Origin: an uncultured Lachnospiraceae bacterium
GTDB lineage: Bacteria; Bacillota; Clostridia; Lachnospirales; Lachnospiraceae
Length of the DNA stretch: 64,000 nucleotides
Direction of reading: 5' to 3'
NCBI GenBank assembly: GCA_902765725.1
Contig: CACXAT010000002.1
Span: forward strand, 62,001 to 126,000
The translations under genes and the position numbers were made by a program. Shown here piece after piece: positions 17,509 through 25,094 of the stretch (positions are counted from its first letter, which is position 1; each line of letters starts with the position of its first letter). The notes beneath the pieces were generated by a model. It was not told the origin of the DNA. It saw only the letters and a program-made list of their open reading frames with translations, and did no database searches.

Positions 17509-18781
17509 GCAGTTCGTTGAGCGCGTCCAGGAACAGCCGCACCAGGGTGTCCATACTCTCCGGGCGGTAGCGTGTTTTCTGGTAGGCGCAGATGACTGTC
17601 AGCGGTGCGTCCGGCCCGTTTTCGCAGATCAGGATCTGGGCGAGCCCCATCATACCGTTTAAAGCATCGACCGATACACACATTTCACTTCCTTCCGGCA
17701 GATTGCCGGGGTCGTCATTGCCGGGAAGGTAACAGACCGCCATGTGTTCGTGAAGGCAGGGAGACATACCGTGCAGAGCGTAGGAGTATTCGCTGAGGCG
17801 TTTTCCCAGATCGCTCTGCTTTTTTGCGTCCTGCAGGATGGCTTCCGGCGTCGTCAGGGTATCAAAGTCCATGGCAATCGGAAAGGCGCTCAGCGTGATG
17901 CCCACCAGATCTTTTTCCCAGTTTTCCTTTCTTCCATGGTATTCCCATGCAATCTGCACCCTGCTTACGTGATTGTAGCGGCTCAGCGCAAGAAGAGCGG
18001 CGCTGCACAGCGCACTGCCCAGCGGGACCTGGCGGCGGTCTGCGGCAGCCCTGTAGAATCCGAGGGGATGATCGGACTGCAGGATGCTCCGGGCATTGGC
18101 GTTGGCGCGCGACTCCAGATCGGGCTTCGGCATCCCGGACCAGTTTCCCGCGTACCGTTCCTTCAGCAGTTCCAGGTCTTTCCTGGCGGCCGGGGATCTC
18201 AGCATCCGGGCATGGCGGCTCAGGTACAGATAGTAATAGTCTCTGCCCGGCTGTCCGCCTTCCAGAACCTGGAAGATCTGGCGAAAGAAGTTCATGCAGG
18301 AACCCTTGTCCGAGATCGAGTGGTGAAGATCCACCATCAGATAGACATGTTCCGGCGTAACCAGGATCTGGTGCCTCCACAGAAGGGAGTCCATCATCCT
18401 GTAAGGTTTCACGAAGTCCGGTTTAAAATGGGACAGATAGGTATCCTCATCTGTGTGGAGGATCCGGACATCGGGAACCAGTTCCGGACAATAGCGCTGG
18501 ACCAGCTCTCCCTCGTCGCTGAACGTGAAAACGGTGCCGAAGACGGCATAATGATGGAAGACTCTGTCCACGGCTCTCTTCAGAGCCTGCACATCGACGC
18601 TCCTGGCAGGAATCCTGCATGAGAGGGTGATGTTGGAAATGTTCAGTCCGGGAGAGTAGAGCTGATAATCCAGGAAATACAGCTGGTAGGGCAGAAGCGG
18701 CTGATCCTGCATGCGGGCGGCTTCGTTCCAGGCGTCTGCTTCCTGGAGTTGGATATTTCGTTCATCATCTGTTCTGTGCAT
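17495..18781 (-). CDS. Stand-alone condensation-domain-like protein
   Basis: A 428-residue protein that looks like a single NRPS condensation (C) domain with no adenylation, thiolation or thioesterase part. The early LLPYQLYFLDYQL block matches the C-domain opening, and MVDLHHSISDKGS matches the HHxxxDG active-site motif, with both histidines kept but the Gly replaced by Lys. ITLSAFPIAMDFD corresponds to a later floor-loop region. Family members join acyl or aminoacyl groups, or act as acyltransferases (PapA, WES types). Nothing else in the window looks like an NRPS. It converges on the sigma-factor gene and is divergent from the STAS operon, so it could acylate or cap the exported product; that is inference. 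Confidence 0.8.
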   Translation of the reverse strand: MHRTDDERNIQLQEADAWNEAARMQDQPLLPYQLYFLDYQLYSPGLNISNITLSCRIPARSVDVQALKRAVDRVFHHYAVFGTVFTFSDEGELVQRYCPELVPDVRILHTDEDTYLSHFKPDFVKPYRMMDSLLWRHQILVTPEHVYLMVDLHHSISDKGSCMNFFRQIFQVLEGGQPGRDYYYLYLSRHARMLRSPAARKDLELLKERYAGNWSGMPKPDLESRANANARSILQSDHPLGFYRAAADRRQVPLGSALCSAALLALSRYNHVSRVQIAWEYHGRKENWEKDLVGITLSAFPIAMDFDTLTTPEAILQDAKKQSDLGKRLSEYSYALHGMSPCLHEHMAVCYLPGNDDPGNLPEGSEMCVSVDALNGMMGLAQILICENGPDAPLTVICAYQKTRYRPESMDTLVRLFLDALNELLNTA

Positions 18782-18837
18782 ATCTTGAACCTGACTGAAA
18801 AGGGAGGGTGTGATGGCGTCTGCCGGGTGCTATCCCT

Positions 18838-18866
18838 ATTATACAGCGGTATTTCCCCAGGCAAAA
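18838..18866 (-). promoter_or_regulatory. Possible promoter for the condensation-protein gene
   Basis: On the minus strand TATAAT (18838-18843) stands 17 bases from a weak -35 TTTTGC (18861-18866), about 56 bases ahead of the start codon. It lies back to back with the STAS promoter. Confidence 0.45.
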
Positions 18867-18878
18867 TAAAAAGTCAAT

Positions 18879-18907
18879 TTGTTTGCATGTAGCACTTATG
18901 ATATAGT
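18879..18907 (+). promoter_or_regulatory. Probable promoter for the STAS/kinase genes
   Basis: TTGTTT (18879-18884) and TATAGT (18902-18907) are 17 bases apart, about 57 bases before the STAS start, which has an AAGGAGG ribosome site. It looks like a sigma-A promoter, not an ECF promoter. Confidence 0.55.
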
Positions 18908-18963
18908 AAAGATTAAGAATATGGGTTACAGGCGGTCCGACCGCCATAAGAAGGAGGTATATC

Positions 18964-19263
18964 ATGTTAAATATCAGCAAAAAGGCAGATGGCGGAACAC
19001 TCACGGTTGTTCTGGAAGGCAGACTTGATACGATCACATCTCCCGATCTGGAGACAGAACTGAAGAGTTCACTGGACGGCGTGACCGAACTGGTGATGGA
19101 TTTTGAAAAACTGGAGTATATCTCCTCTGCAGGACTTCGCGTCCTCCTGTCGGCACAGAAGACCATGAACAGCCAGGGCTCCATGAAAGTGGTCCATGTG
19201 AATGAAACGGTCATGGAGATCTTTGAAGTGACCGGTTTTGTAGACGTTCTGACCATCGAGTGA
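18964..19263 (+). CDS. STAS-domain anti-sigma factor antagonist
   Basis: A 99-residue single STAS domain (SpoIIAA/RsbV family). The phosphorylatable serine region is visible as YISSAGLRVLLSAQK near residue 57, preceded by the strand ELVMDFEKLEYI. When dephosphorylated by a SpoIIE-type phosphatase it binds and sequesters an RsbW-like kinase; the kinase gene follows 51 bases downstream and a membrane phosphatase is encoded at 9994. The ribosome site AAGGAGG is strong. It is the middle part of a partner-switching cascade in the cytosol. The partner sigma factor cannot be proven from sequence. Confidence 0.95.
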   Translation: MLNISKKADGGTLTVVLEGRLDTITSPDLETELKSSLDGVTELVMDFEKLEYISSAGLRVLLSAQKTMNSQGSMKVVHVNETVMEIFEVTGFVDVLTIE

Positions 19264-19314
19264 TCCGGCTGCTCTACGCCGGAAGCTTCAGCATGAGGAC
19301 AAAGGAGGCGGACA

Positions 19315-19722
19315 ATGCAGAGTGAATTGGTGATCGAGGCTGCAGTGAAGAATCTTCCTGCAGTAATGAGATTCATTGAAGAGCATCTGGAGAATACCCG
19401 CTGCAGTTTGAAAGCCCGGATGCAGATCAGCATTGCCACGGAAGAAGTCTTTGTGAACATTGCGAACTATGCATATGCCCCAGGTAAGGGAAATGCGACC
19501 GTACGCATCGATGTCTCCGAGGAACCGGTTGTGATCATCACCTTTATTGATCAGGGCATTCCGTTTGACCCTCTTGCCAGGGAGGATCCGGATGTGGGAC
19601 TTCCTGCGTCCAGGAGGCGCATCGGAGGCCTGGGAATCTTCATGACGAAGAAATCCATGGACAATGTGGAATATGAGTATAAGGATGGACAGAATATCCT
19701 GAGGCTGAAAAAGAACCTGTAA
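19315..19722 (+). CDS. RsbW-like serine kinase / anti-sigma ATP-binding protein
   Basis: A 135-residue HATPase_c protein. The N-box is visible as TEEVFVNIANYAY, the G1 box as FIDQGIPFDP and the G2 region as RRIGGLGIFMTKKSMD. This is the compact RsbW/SpoIIAB-type kinase that phosphorylates its STAS antagonist or binds a sigma factor or other target. Length is typical. It follows the STAS gene with its own AAAGGAGG ribosome site. A strong hairpin at 19773-19810 lies after it, ahead of the next gene. Whether it binds the sigma factor encoded at 16987 or another protein is open. Confidence 0.93.
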   Translation: MQSELVIEAAVKNLPAVMRFIEEHLENTRCSLKARMQISIATEEVFVNIANYAYAPGKGNATVRIDVSEEPVVIITFIDQGIPFDPLAREDPDVGLPASRRRIGGLGIFMTKKSMDNVEYEYKDGQNILRLKKNL

Positions 19723-19772
19723 GGAGTACTGCGGTATTACTGGCCATGCCCCGAAGATCATTGCAAGGCTGC

Positions 19773-19810
19773 AGATCCTGCCGGCGTACACTGTATGGCC
19801 GGCAGGATCT
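19773..19810 (+). terminator. Strong hairpin between kinase and small-peptide genes
   Basis: A perfect 13-bp stem (AGATCCTGCCGGC with its complement) around a 12-base loop, followed by TTTCAT. It stands 23 bases before the start of the 60-residue gene and looks like a terminator or attenuator that makes the two downstream genes expressed less than the kinase gene, or from read-through only. Confidence 0.8.
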
Positions 19811-19833
19811 TTTCATAAAGAAGGAGGAATACC

Positions 19834-20016
19834 ATGGGTGAAGTTGATCCGAAACTGCTGGAGATGGCAGAAGTGTTCCATATTCCGAAGAAGGCAAGGC
19901 TGAAATATATCATCCTTCCCGCAAAGATGCCCGGTCTGTCGAAGCTGTTCAATAAAAAGAACCCGGCAGACAATGCCGGGACACAGAAAGGGCAGAAGGG
20001 AGGGTCTCACCGATGA
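19834..20016 (+). CDS. Small cationic protein of unknown function
   Basis: I do not recognise this 60-residue protein. Its ribosome site AAGAAGGAGG is strong. Residues 1-20 are slightly acidic and helical (PKLLEMAEVFHIPKKARLK), 21-42 are amphipathic and basic (YIILPAKMPGLSKLFNKK), and the tail is Gly/Lys-rich, ending KGGSHR. There is no clear membrane helix or signal. The stop overlaps the start of the ABC ATPase gene (ATGA), so the two are translationally coupled and may act together. It could be a regulator of that ATPase or, less likely, an export substrate; the Gly-Gly near the end leaves only three residues, so it is not a normal leader. Only the reading frame and coupling are solid. Confidence 0.65.
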   Translation: MGEVDPKLLEMAEVFHIPKKARLKYIILPAKMPGLSKLFNKKNPADNAGTQKGQKGGSHR

Positions 20017-20591
20017 CGATACAGCTGCAGGATATATGCAAGACGGTCCAGGGCAAAGAGGTCCTGAAAGACATTCAGTGGGAGATCGGGTCCGATGACT
20101 GCTGGCTTCTCGCCGGCCCTTCGGGAAGCGGCAAGACCATGCTGCTTCGCATCATCCTGGGACTGGAGAAGCCGGACCGCGGCTCGGTGAATCTGCTCGG
20201 CGACTACAAATACTCCAGCGTCAATGCCGGCGTCGTATTCCAGGAGGACCGCCTGTGTGAGCAGTTCTCTGCGATTGAGAATGTGGCGATGGTAAATGAG
20301 CGCCTGTCGGAGACGGTCGCGAAGGAGGAGCTTGTGAAGTTTCTTCCTGAGGAGCGGCTGAGCATCCCGGTGTGTGAGCTTGACGCCCTTGAGCGCAGGC
20401 TGGTCGTCATGATCCGCGCCTGCATCATTCCCTCGGACCTGCTTCTTCTGGATGAACCCTTCCGCGGAATGGATGACGCGCTCCGCAGCAGGGCGATTGC
20501 CTATATCCGTGACAAGGCAGGCCACAAGGGAATCGTATTTGTACAGCAGGATGACAGCGGCCTTGAATTCTGCCGGAAGTTCGTGCTGTAA
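20013..20591 (+). CDS. Degenerate stand-alone ABC transporter ATPase
   Basis: A 192-residue nucleotide-binding subunit with no permease gene beside it. Walker A (GPSGSGKTM), Q-loop (FQEDRLCEQF) and Walker B (LLLLDEPFRGMDD) are intact and resemble the SsuB/TauB/ThiY-type importer ATPases. The signature motif, normally LSGGQ, reads ELDALERRL, and the H-loop histidine is replaced in FVQQDD, so normal paired ATP hydrolysis is doubtful. It is shorter than usual (about 230-250). It is coupled to the 60-residue gene and ends two bases before a convergent kinase gene. It may be a regulatory or structural ATPase for the exporter region, or a decaying gene; the good ribosome site argues against decay. 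Confidence 0.8.
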   Translation: MTIQLQDICKTVQGKEVLKDIQWEIGSDDCWLLAGPSGSGKTMLLRIILGLEKPDRGSVNLLGDYKYSSVNAGVVFQEDRLCEQFSAIENVAMVNERLSETVAKEELVKFLPEERLSIPVCELDALERRLVVMIRACIIPSDLLLLDEPFRGMDDALRSRAIAYIRDKAGHKGIVFVQQDDSGLEFCRKFVL

Positions 20592-20593
20592 GC

Positions 20594-21517
20594 TTATTTC
20601 TTCATCAGGGAATCGATCACATCCCAGCTGAGCTTTGCCGTGGAGGCGCCAAGCGAGAGGGTGCTCCAGGAGGACGCGCGGCAGGAGAGCCGGCAGGCTT
20701 CTTCTACAGAGCAGCCCTTCAGGGTCGAGGCGATGAAGCAGGCGACGAAGCAGTCTCCCGCGCCTGTGGTATCCAGCGCGTCCACCGCCATGGCCGGGAT
20801 CTGTCCCCTGAAGGAAGGGCTGTCCACATAGACGCCGTCGCTGCCGCACTTGATGATGACCGTTCCGACGCCGAGGCTGCGCAGGACTGCGGCGGATTCT
20901 TCCGGCGTGGAGGTATTGGTCAGTGTCGCGGCTTCATAGCTGCTGGGCAGGAAATAATCGATCTGGGGCATCAGGTGGGCGATGCCCTTCAGGCCGATCC
21001 CGTACTTGTCATAGATGGTATCGGCGAAGACCAGGACGCCCTGCTCTCTCGCAGATCTCAGGTATTCATCCAGTCCGTCCCTCTCCAGGTAGTCCAGTCC
21101 GAACAGGCTGGCCAGGGAGATGGCCTTCAGACCCTCCGGGAGCGGGGAGGGAAGATCCTCCATATGAAGAAGCCTCTCCGCGCCGGTCGCGGAGAAGATA
21201 CGGCGCTCTCCGGCGTCGTCGATGATCACCAGGGAGGTGCCGGTACGGCTGTCCTGGCGGATGCGGACCTGGGAGGTGTCGACTCCCTGCTGCTTCAGGG
21301 CTCCGACGAGCATATCGCCGGTGCTGTCCGGCCCGATGCAGATATTCAGGCCGCAGTCCATATCCAGCTTCTTCAGATAGACACACTGATTCACAGCGTC
21401 TCCGCCCAGCTGGATGGAGATCTCGTCAATACTTTGCTTTTCCTGCCAGACCGAATTCTGGCTGATGGGCCTTGCGGATATATCCATAACGGCCAGTCCG
21501 ATACACAGAACCTCCAT
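20594..21517 (-). CDS. PfkB-family sugar kinase
   Basis: A 307-residue ribokinase-like kinase. N-terminal strand MEVLCIGLAVMDI, the first PfkB region LGGDAVNQCVYLKKLD, and the C-terminal anion hole ALDTTGAGDCFVACF with catalytic Asp are present. The family phosphorylates sugars, nucleosides or sugar phosphates with ATP; the substrate is not readable. It sits alone on the minus strand, divergent from the next PfkB gene. Upstream (21518-21722) is a 205-base non-coding gap with a divergent arrangement. The three PfkB genes here share only family motifs, so they are not recent copies. Confidence 0.9.
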   Translation of the reverse strand: MEVLCIGLAVMDISARPISQNSVWQEKQSIDEISIQLGGDAVNQCVYLKKLDMDCGLNICIGPDSTGDMLVGALKQQGVDTSQVRIRQDSRTGTSLVIIDDAGERRIFSATGAERLLHMEDLPSPLPEGLKAISLASLFGLDYLERDGLDEYLRSAREQGVLVFADTIYDKYGIGLKGIAHLMPQIDYFLPSSYEAATLTNTSTPEESAAVLRSLGVGTVIIKCGSDGVYVDSPSFRGQIPAMAVDALDTTGAGDCFVACFIASTLKGCSVEEACRLSCRASSWSTLSLGASTAKLSWDVIDSLMKK

Positions 21518-21722
21518 AAAGAACCTCCTGTCCGTGCTTCATCTGGTATCAGTGGGATACCGTCTTGTGTTCTGACTATATTCTGCTCCAAAATTCTCCG
21601 TTTGCCAAATAAAATTTGTATACTTGCAAACGTCTGTCTGTACAGAGTATAGTGCAAGAAAAGGCAGTATCATCCGGAAGAGGTTTCCGGCGGGTGCACA
21701 GTGATTAAGAAGAGGGAATCAT

Positions 21723-22679
21723 ATGGCGAAGAGTACAGGCATCGTAGTTATGGGAGCTTCATTTGTAGACATCAAAGGATACCCGATCTCGCAGTATATT
21801 CCGTGCGGCAGGAATGCCGGGCGTGTGGTACAGGTACACGGCGGGGTCGCGCGCAATGTGGCGGAGGACATCGCCAATGTGGAACTGGAGCCTACTTTTG
21901 TCAGCCTGGTGGATAAGAGCGGGATCGGGGCCGACGTGATCGAGAAACTGCAGCATCACAGGGTCCACACGGAATACATGAGGCGGACCGAGGACGGCCT
22001 GGGAACCTGGCTTGCCCTGTTTGACAACAACGGAGACGTGGTGGGTTCGATCTCCAAGAGACCGGACCTGTCAGAGATCGGGGATATCCTGGATGAGAAG
22101 GGGGATGAGATTATCTCCGGCGCGGACAGTGTGATCGTGGAGATCGATATGGAGCCGTCGATCCTGAAGAAGGCCTTCCGCCTGGCGGAGAAATACGGCA
22201 AGACCATCTACGCCGTGGTCTCCAACATGTCCATCGCGATGGAGAGAAGAGACCTTCTGAAGAAGACGGGGTGCATCGTCTGCAATGAGCAGGAGGCGGG
22301 GATCCTGTTTTCGGAGGACTACGAGGGCATGGAACCGGAGCTTCTGGAGGAGACCCTCAGGCGCCGGATCGAACAGGCCCAGATCCCGAGAATGATCGTG
22401 ACCCTGGGAGACAGAGGCGCTGTTTTTGCAGAGCAGGGCGGTGAGTCAGGATTCTGTCCTGCCCAGAAAACCGAAGTGATCGACACCACGGGAGCCGGGG
22501 ACGCGTTCTTTGCCGGAGTCGCCATAGGGCTGACCTACGGGAAGTCGCTTCGCAATTCCTGCGAGATCGGCACCCGGCTTGCCGCATCTGTCATTGCCAC
22601 CAAGGAGAGCGTCTGTCCGAGGTTTATGCCCGAGGAGTTCGATCTTCAGATCGACAGGGGACAGGACAGTCATGAGTAA
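21723..22679 (+). CDS. PfkB-family kinase, pseudouridine-kinase-like
   Basis: A 318-residue PfkB kinase. The substrate loop GGVARNVAEDIA is the form seen in pseudouridine kinases (PsuK group), and the ATP-site motif DTTGAGDAFFAG is intact. PsuK makes pseudouridine 5'-phosphate for cleavage by PsuG, but no psuG is next to it, so the substrate call is tentative. The start at 21723 follows AAGAGGGAATCAT. It is followed after five bases by the metallopeptidase gene and then by Nudix and a third PfkB gene, all on the same strand, suggesting one operon. Confidence 0.85.
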   Translation: MAKSTGIVVMGASFVDIKGYPISQYIPCGRNAGRVVQVHGGVARNVAEDIANVELEPTFVSLVDKSGIGADVIEKLQHHRVHTEYMRRTEDGLGTWLALFDNNGDVVGSISKRPDLSEIGDILDEKGDEIISGADSVIVEIDMEPSILKKAFRLAEKYGKTIYAVVSNMSIAMERRDLLKKTGCIVCNEQEAGILFSEDYEGMEPELLEETLRRRIEQAQIPRMIVTLGDRGAVFAEQGGESGFCPAQKTEVIDTTGAGDAFFAGVAIGLTYGKSLRNSCEIGTRLAASVIATKESVCPRFMPEEFDLQIDRGQDSHE

Positions 22680-22684
22680 GGAAT

Positions 22685-23098
22685 ATGATCACCTTTGAGC
22701 GTTTTGAGGAACTGACCTATGAGCTGACCGCGCAGCTGCCGGAGGAATTCTTCCACCGGCTGGACGGGGGTGTCATGGCGCGCGAAGGCGTGGTCATCCA
22801 CCCTGCCGCGCTGGAGGAGGACCTGGTGGTCCTGGGGGAATACCGCCGCAGGCCTTATCTTGGACGGTTTGTGGTGCTGTATTACGGCTCCTTCATGCGG
22901 GTGTACGGCTCGCTGAGCGAAGAGAGGCTGAAGGCGGAGATGTGGAGAGTGCTGCGGCACGAATTCCTTCACCATCTCGAGTCTCTTGCGGGGGAGCATT
23001 CACTGGAGATCGAAGACGCGGTCAGGATTGCCGCGTACCGCAGCGCCCACGAAAAAAAGACGGAAAATGAGCCGGGCAGTTCCCAAGAAGGAGTTTGA
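22685..23098 (+). CDS. Small zinc metallopeptidase family protein
   Basis: A 137-residue protein of the minimal metallopeptidase family (zincin-like). The zinc motif HEFLH (residues 92-96, within RHEFLHHLE) and the preceding LYYGSFMRVYG block are typical. Such proteins are cytosolic, with unknown substrates. It starts five bases after the PfkB stop and the stop is two bases before the Nudix start. The C-terminal 20 residues are charged and poorly conserved in feel. Confidence 0.85.
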   Translation: MITFERFEELTYELTAQLPEEFFHRLDGGVMAREGVVIHPAALEEDLVVLGEYRRRPYLGRFVVLYYGSFMRVYGSLSEERLKAEMWRVLRHEFLHHLESLAGEHSLEIEDAVRIAAYRSAHEKKTENEPGSSQEGV

Positions 23099-23100
23099 AG

Positions 23101-23649
23101 TTGGAGATATTTGACATAGTAGATGCCTGCGGCAATCCGACCGGGCAGACCGTCGACCGTGAGACAGCCCACCGCGAGGGGATACGCCACAGAACCGCGC
23201 ACATCTGGGTGATCCGGGAGCGGGACGGGAGGTATCAGGTCCTGCTTCAGAAACGTTCCATGAACAAGGATTCATTTCCTGGCCGGTATGACACCTCTTC
23301 GGCGGGTCATATCCAGGCGGGAGACGGGATCCTGGAGTCTGCCGTCCGGGAGCTGGGCGAGGAGCTGGGGATCCATGCCGCGCCCGGGGAGCTGGAGCGG
23401 GCCGGGAGTTTTGATATCGCATACGAGAAGGAATTCCACCACAGAAGGTTCTGTGACAATGAGATCGCCTTTGTGCATGTCCTGCGGCGAGAGATAGACG
23501 AGAAGAGCCTTGTCCTTCAGAAGGAAGAGGTGGAGGATGTGGCGTGGTTTGATCTCGAAGAGACCTACCGGGAATGCCTGAAGCACAATCAGAAGTTCTG
23601 CGTGCCGGTTCCCGGTCTGGAGGTTCTCAGGACTTATCTTGGCCTGTGA
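23101..23649 (+). CDS. Nudix hydrolase, isopentenyl-diphosphate-isomerase-like
   Basis: A 182-residue Nudix protein. The Nudix box spans about residues 69-91, GHIQAGDGILESAVRELG then EELGI, with Asp75 replacing the usual first Glu. The N-terminus (EIFDIVDACGNPTG..REGIRHRTAHIWV) and a KRS..KDSFPGRYDTSSAGH block put it in the IDI-like group found in many Firmicutes, whose substrates are mostly unknown. The start is TTG at 23101, chosen over TTG at 23095 because the AAGGAG site would be too close to the latter. It is coupled to the metallopeptidase gene. Confidence 0.88.
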   Translation: MEIFDIVDACGNPTGQTVDRETAHREGIRHRTAHIWVIRERDGRYQVLLQKRSMNKDSFPGRYDTSSAGHIQAGDGILESAVRELGEELGIHAAPGELERAGSFDIAYEKEFHHRRFCDNEIAFVHVLRREIDEKSLVLQKEEVEDVAWFDLEETYRECLKHNQKFCVPVPGLEVLRTYLGL

Positions 23650-23826
23650 AAGAGCGAAGGAGAAGGCTGCCCGTGCCCCTTGAGACATGGATTCTGCATG
23701 GACTGGAGGGAACGCTCATGCTATACTTTTTACAAGTTTTGCAGCCTGGCGGCGCTGCGGCGAAGGCCATGAGAGGATACCGGCAGCAGAGGCTGCCGGA
23801 GCGCGATGAGAAAGAGAGGGAGCAGT

Positions 23827-25026
23827 ATGGCTGAAAGCAGGATCATCACAGCGGGATACATATCCATGGATATCACTCCCGCATTTCCGGCAGAACATTA
23901 TCGGGGAAGGACGCTGCAGGATGTGGTCCGCCCCGGGAAACTCAGGGAAGTCGGAGGCGCGGAGTCATCACCGGGCGGCTGTGTGTCCAACACGGGCCTG
24001 GCCCTTCACGTGCTGGGGGCGGATGTCTCACTGATTGCGAAGGTCGGCGACGATGCCTTCGGGCGCATGATCCGTGACGTATATGAGCGGCGCGGCGCCC
24101 CGGTTGACTTTATCGTATCGAAGGACGTCGAAACGTCTTATACGATCGTCATCTCAGTTCCTGGAAATGACCGGTGTTTCCTGGTCGACGCAGGCGCGAA
24201 CGATCATTTTTATCCGGAGGACCTGAACATGGAGGAGGCTGCGAAGGCGCAGTATTTCCATTTCGGCTATCCGGCCTTGATGCGCTCCTTCTATCTGGAC
24301 GGCGGAGAGAGACTGGCCAGAATGTACAGGGCCATGCAGGAGACCGGGCTGATCACGAGCCTGGACACCGCACAGCCCGACGCAGGCTCCGAGTCCGGCA
24401 AGGTGGACTGGGAAAGCCTTCTGGCAAAGAGCCTTCCGTATGTGGACTTCTTTGTGCCCAGTATCGAAGAGCTGGGATTCATGCTGGACCGGGAGCGCTA
24501 TGAATACTGGCAGGAGAAGGCGCTCAGGACCGGAGAGGATATCTGTATGACACTGTCTCTGGAGGAGGATGTGCGCCCGCTGGCGAAGAAATCCCTGGAG
24601 ATGGGATGCAGCTGCGTGCTGCTCAAATGCGGCGCTGCGGGCCTCTATCTCCTGTCTTCTTCAGAGGAGCGGATGGTGTCCATCGGCGACCGGTTCCGGG
24701 AACACTGCAGAGAATGCAATCCGGAGCTGGCGGCGGCGACGGAAGGCGTATTCACCGGCAGGGGCTGGGGAGATCTGGATCTGTTCCAGGACAGCTACAA
24801 GCCGGACCGCATCCTGTCGGGCACAGGCGCGGGAGACACCGCGATCGCAGGCTTCTTGTATGCCCTCAGCCACGGGATGGATCCGCAGACCTGCCTGAAG
24901 GTGGCTGCCGGATGCGGTTCCATGTGCATCACCCAGTATGACACCCTGTCCGGGCTTCTCCCGATCCCGGAGCTGCTTAAACGCATCGAGTCCGGGTGGG
25001 AGCTGCAGCACTTTATCCAGAAGTGA
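23827..25026 (+). CDS. PfkB-family carbohydrate kinase
   Basis: A 399-residue PfkB kinase, longer than the usual 300-330 because of an insert around residues 255-320. ESSPGGCVSNTGLALHVLGADVSLIAKVGDDAFG is the first family region, and SGTGAGDTAIAGFLYAL the catalytic one. The start at 23827 was chosen for the AGAGGGAG site; an in-frame ATG at 23806 has none. Upstream, 177 bases separate it from the Nudix gene and hold a short palindrome (CCGGCAGC/GCTGCCGG, 23779-23798) without a T-run. The substrate is unknown. A terminator follows. Confidence 0.9.
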   Translation: MAESRIITAGYISMDITPAFPAEHYRGRTLQDVVRPGKLREVGGAESSPGGCVSNTGLALHVLGADVSLIAKVGDDAFGRMIRDVYERRGAPVDFIVSKDVETSYTIVISVPGNDRCFLVDAGANDHFYPEDLNMEEAAKAQYFHFGYPALMRSFYLDGGERLARMYRAMQETGLITSLDTAQPDAGSESGKVDWESLLAKSLPYVDFFVPSIEELGFMLDRERYEYWQEKALRTGEDICMTLSLEEDVRPLAKKSLEMGCSCVLLKCGAAGLYLLSSSEERMVSIGDRFREHCRECNPELAAATEGVFTGRGWGDLDLFQDSYKPDRILSGTGAGDTAIAGFLYALSHGMDPQTCLKVAAGCGSMCITQYDTLSGLLPIPELLKRIESGWELQHFIQK

Positions 25027-25043
25027 GTACTCTGATGCTGACC

Positions 25044-25077
25044 AGGCGGCATCCCTTTTGAGGGGTGCCGCCTTTTT
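25044..25077 (+). terminator. Intrinsic terminator
   Basis: AGGCGGCATCCC pairs with GGGGTGCCGCCT (one wobble) around a 6-base loop, followed by TTTTT. It ends the PfkB transcription unit just before the palindromic element. Confidence 0.88.
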
Positions 25078-25094
25078 CCTGCCCGCCGGCCGGG

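Noticed and set aside
19834..20016. The 60-residue protein as the exporter's bacteriocin precursor
   Set aside because: Its Gly-Gly lies three residues from the end and it lacks an NHLP or double-glycine leader. I kept the gene but not that role.
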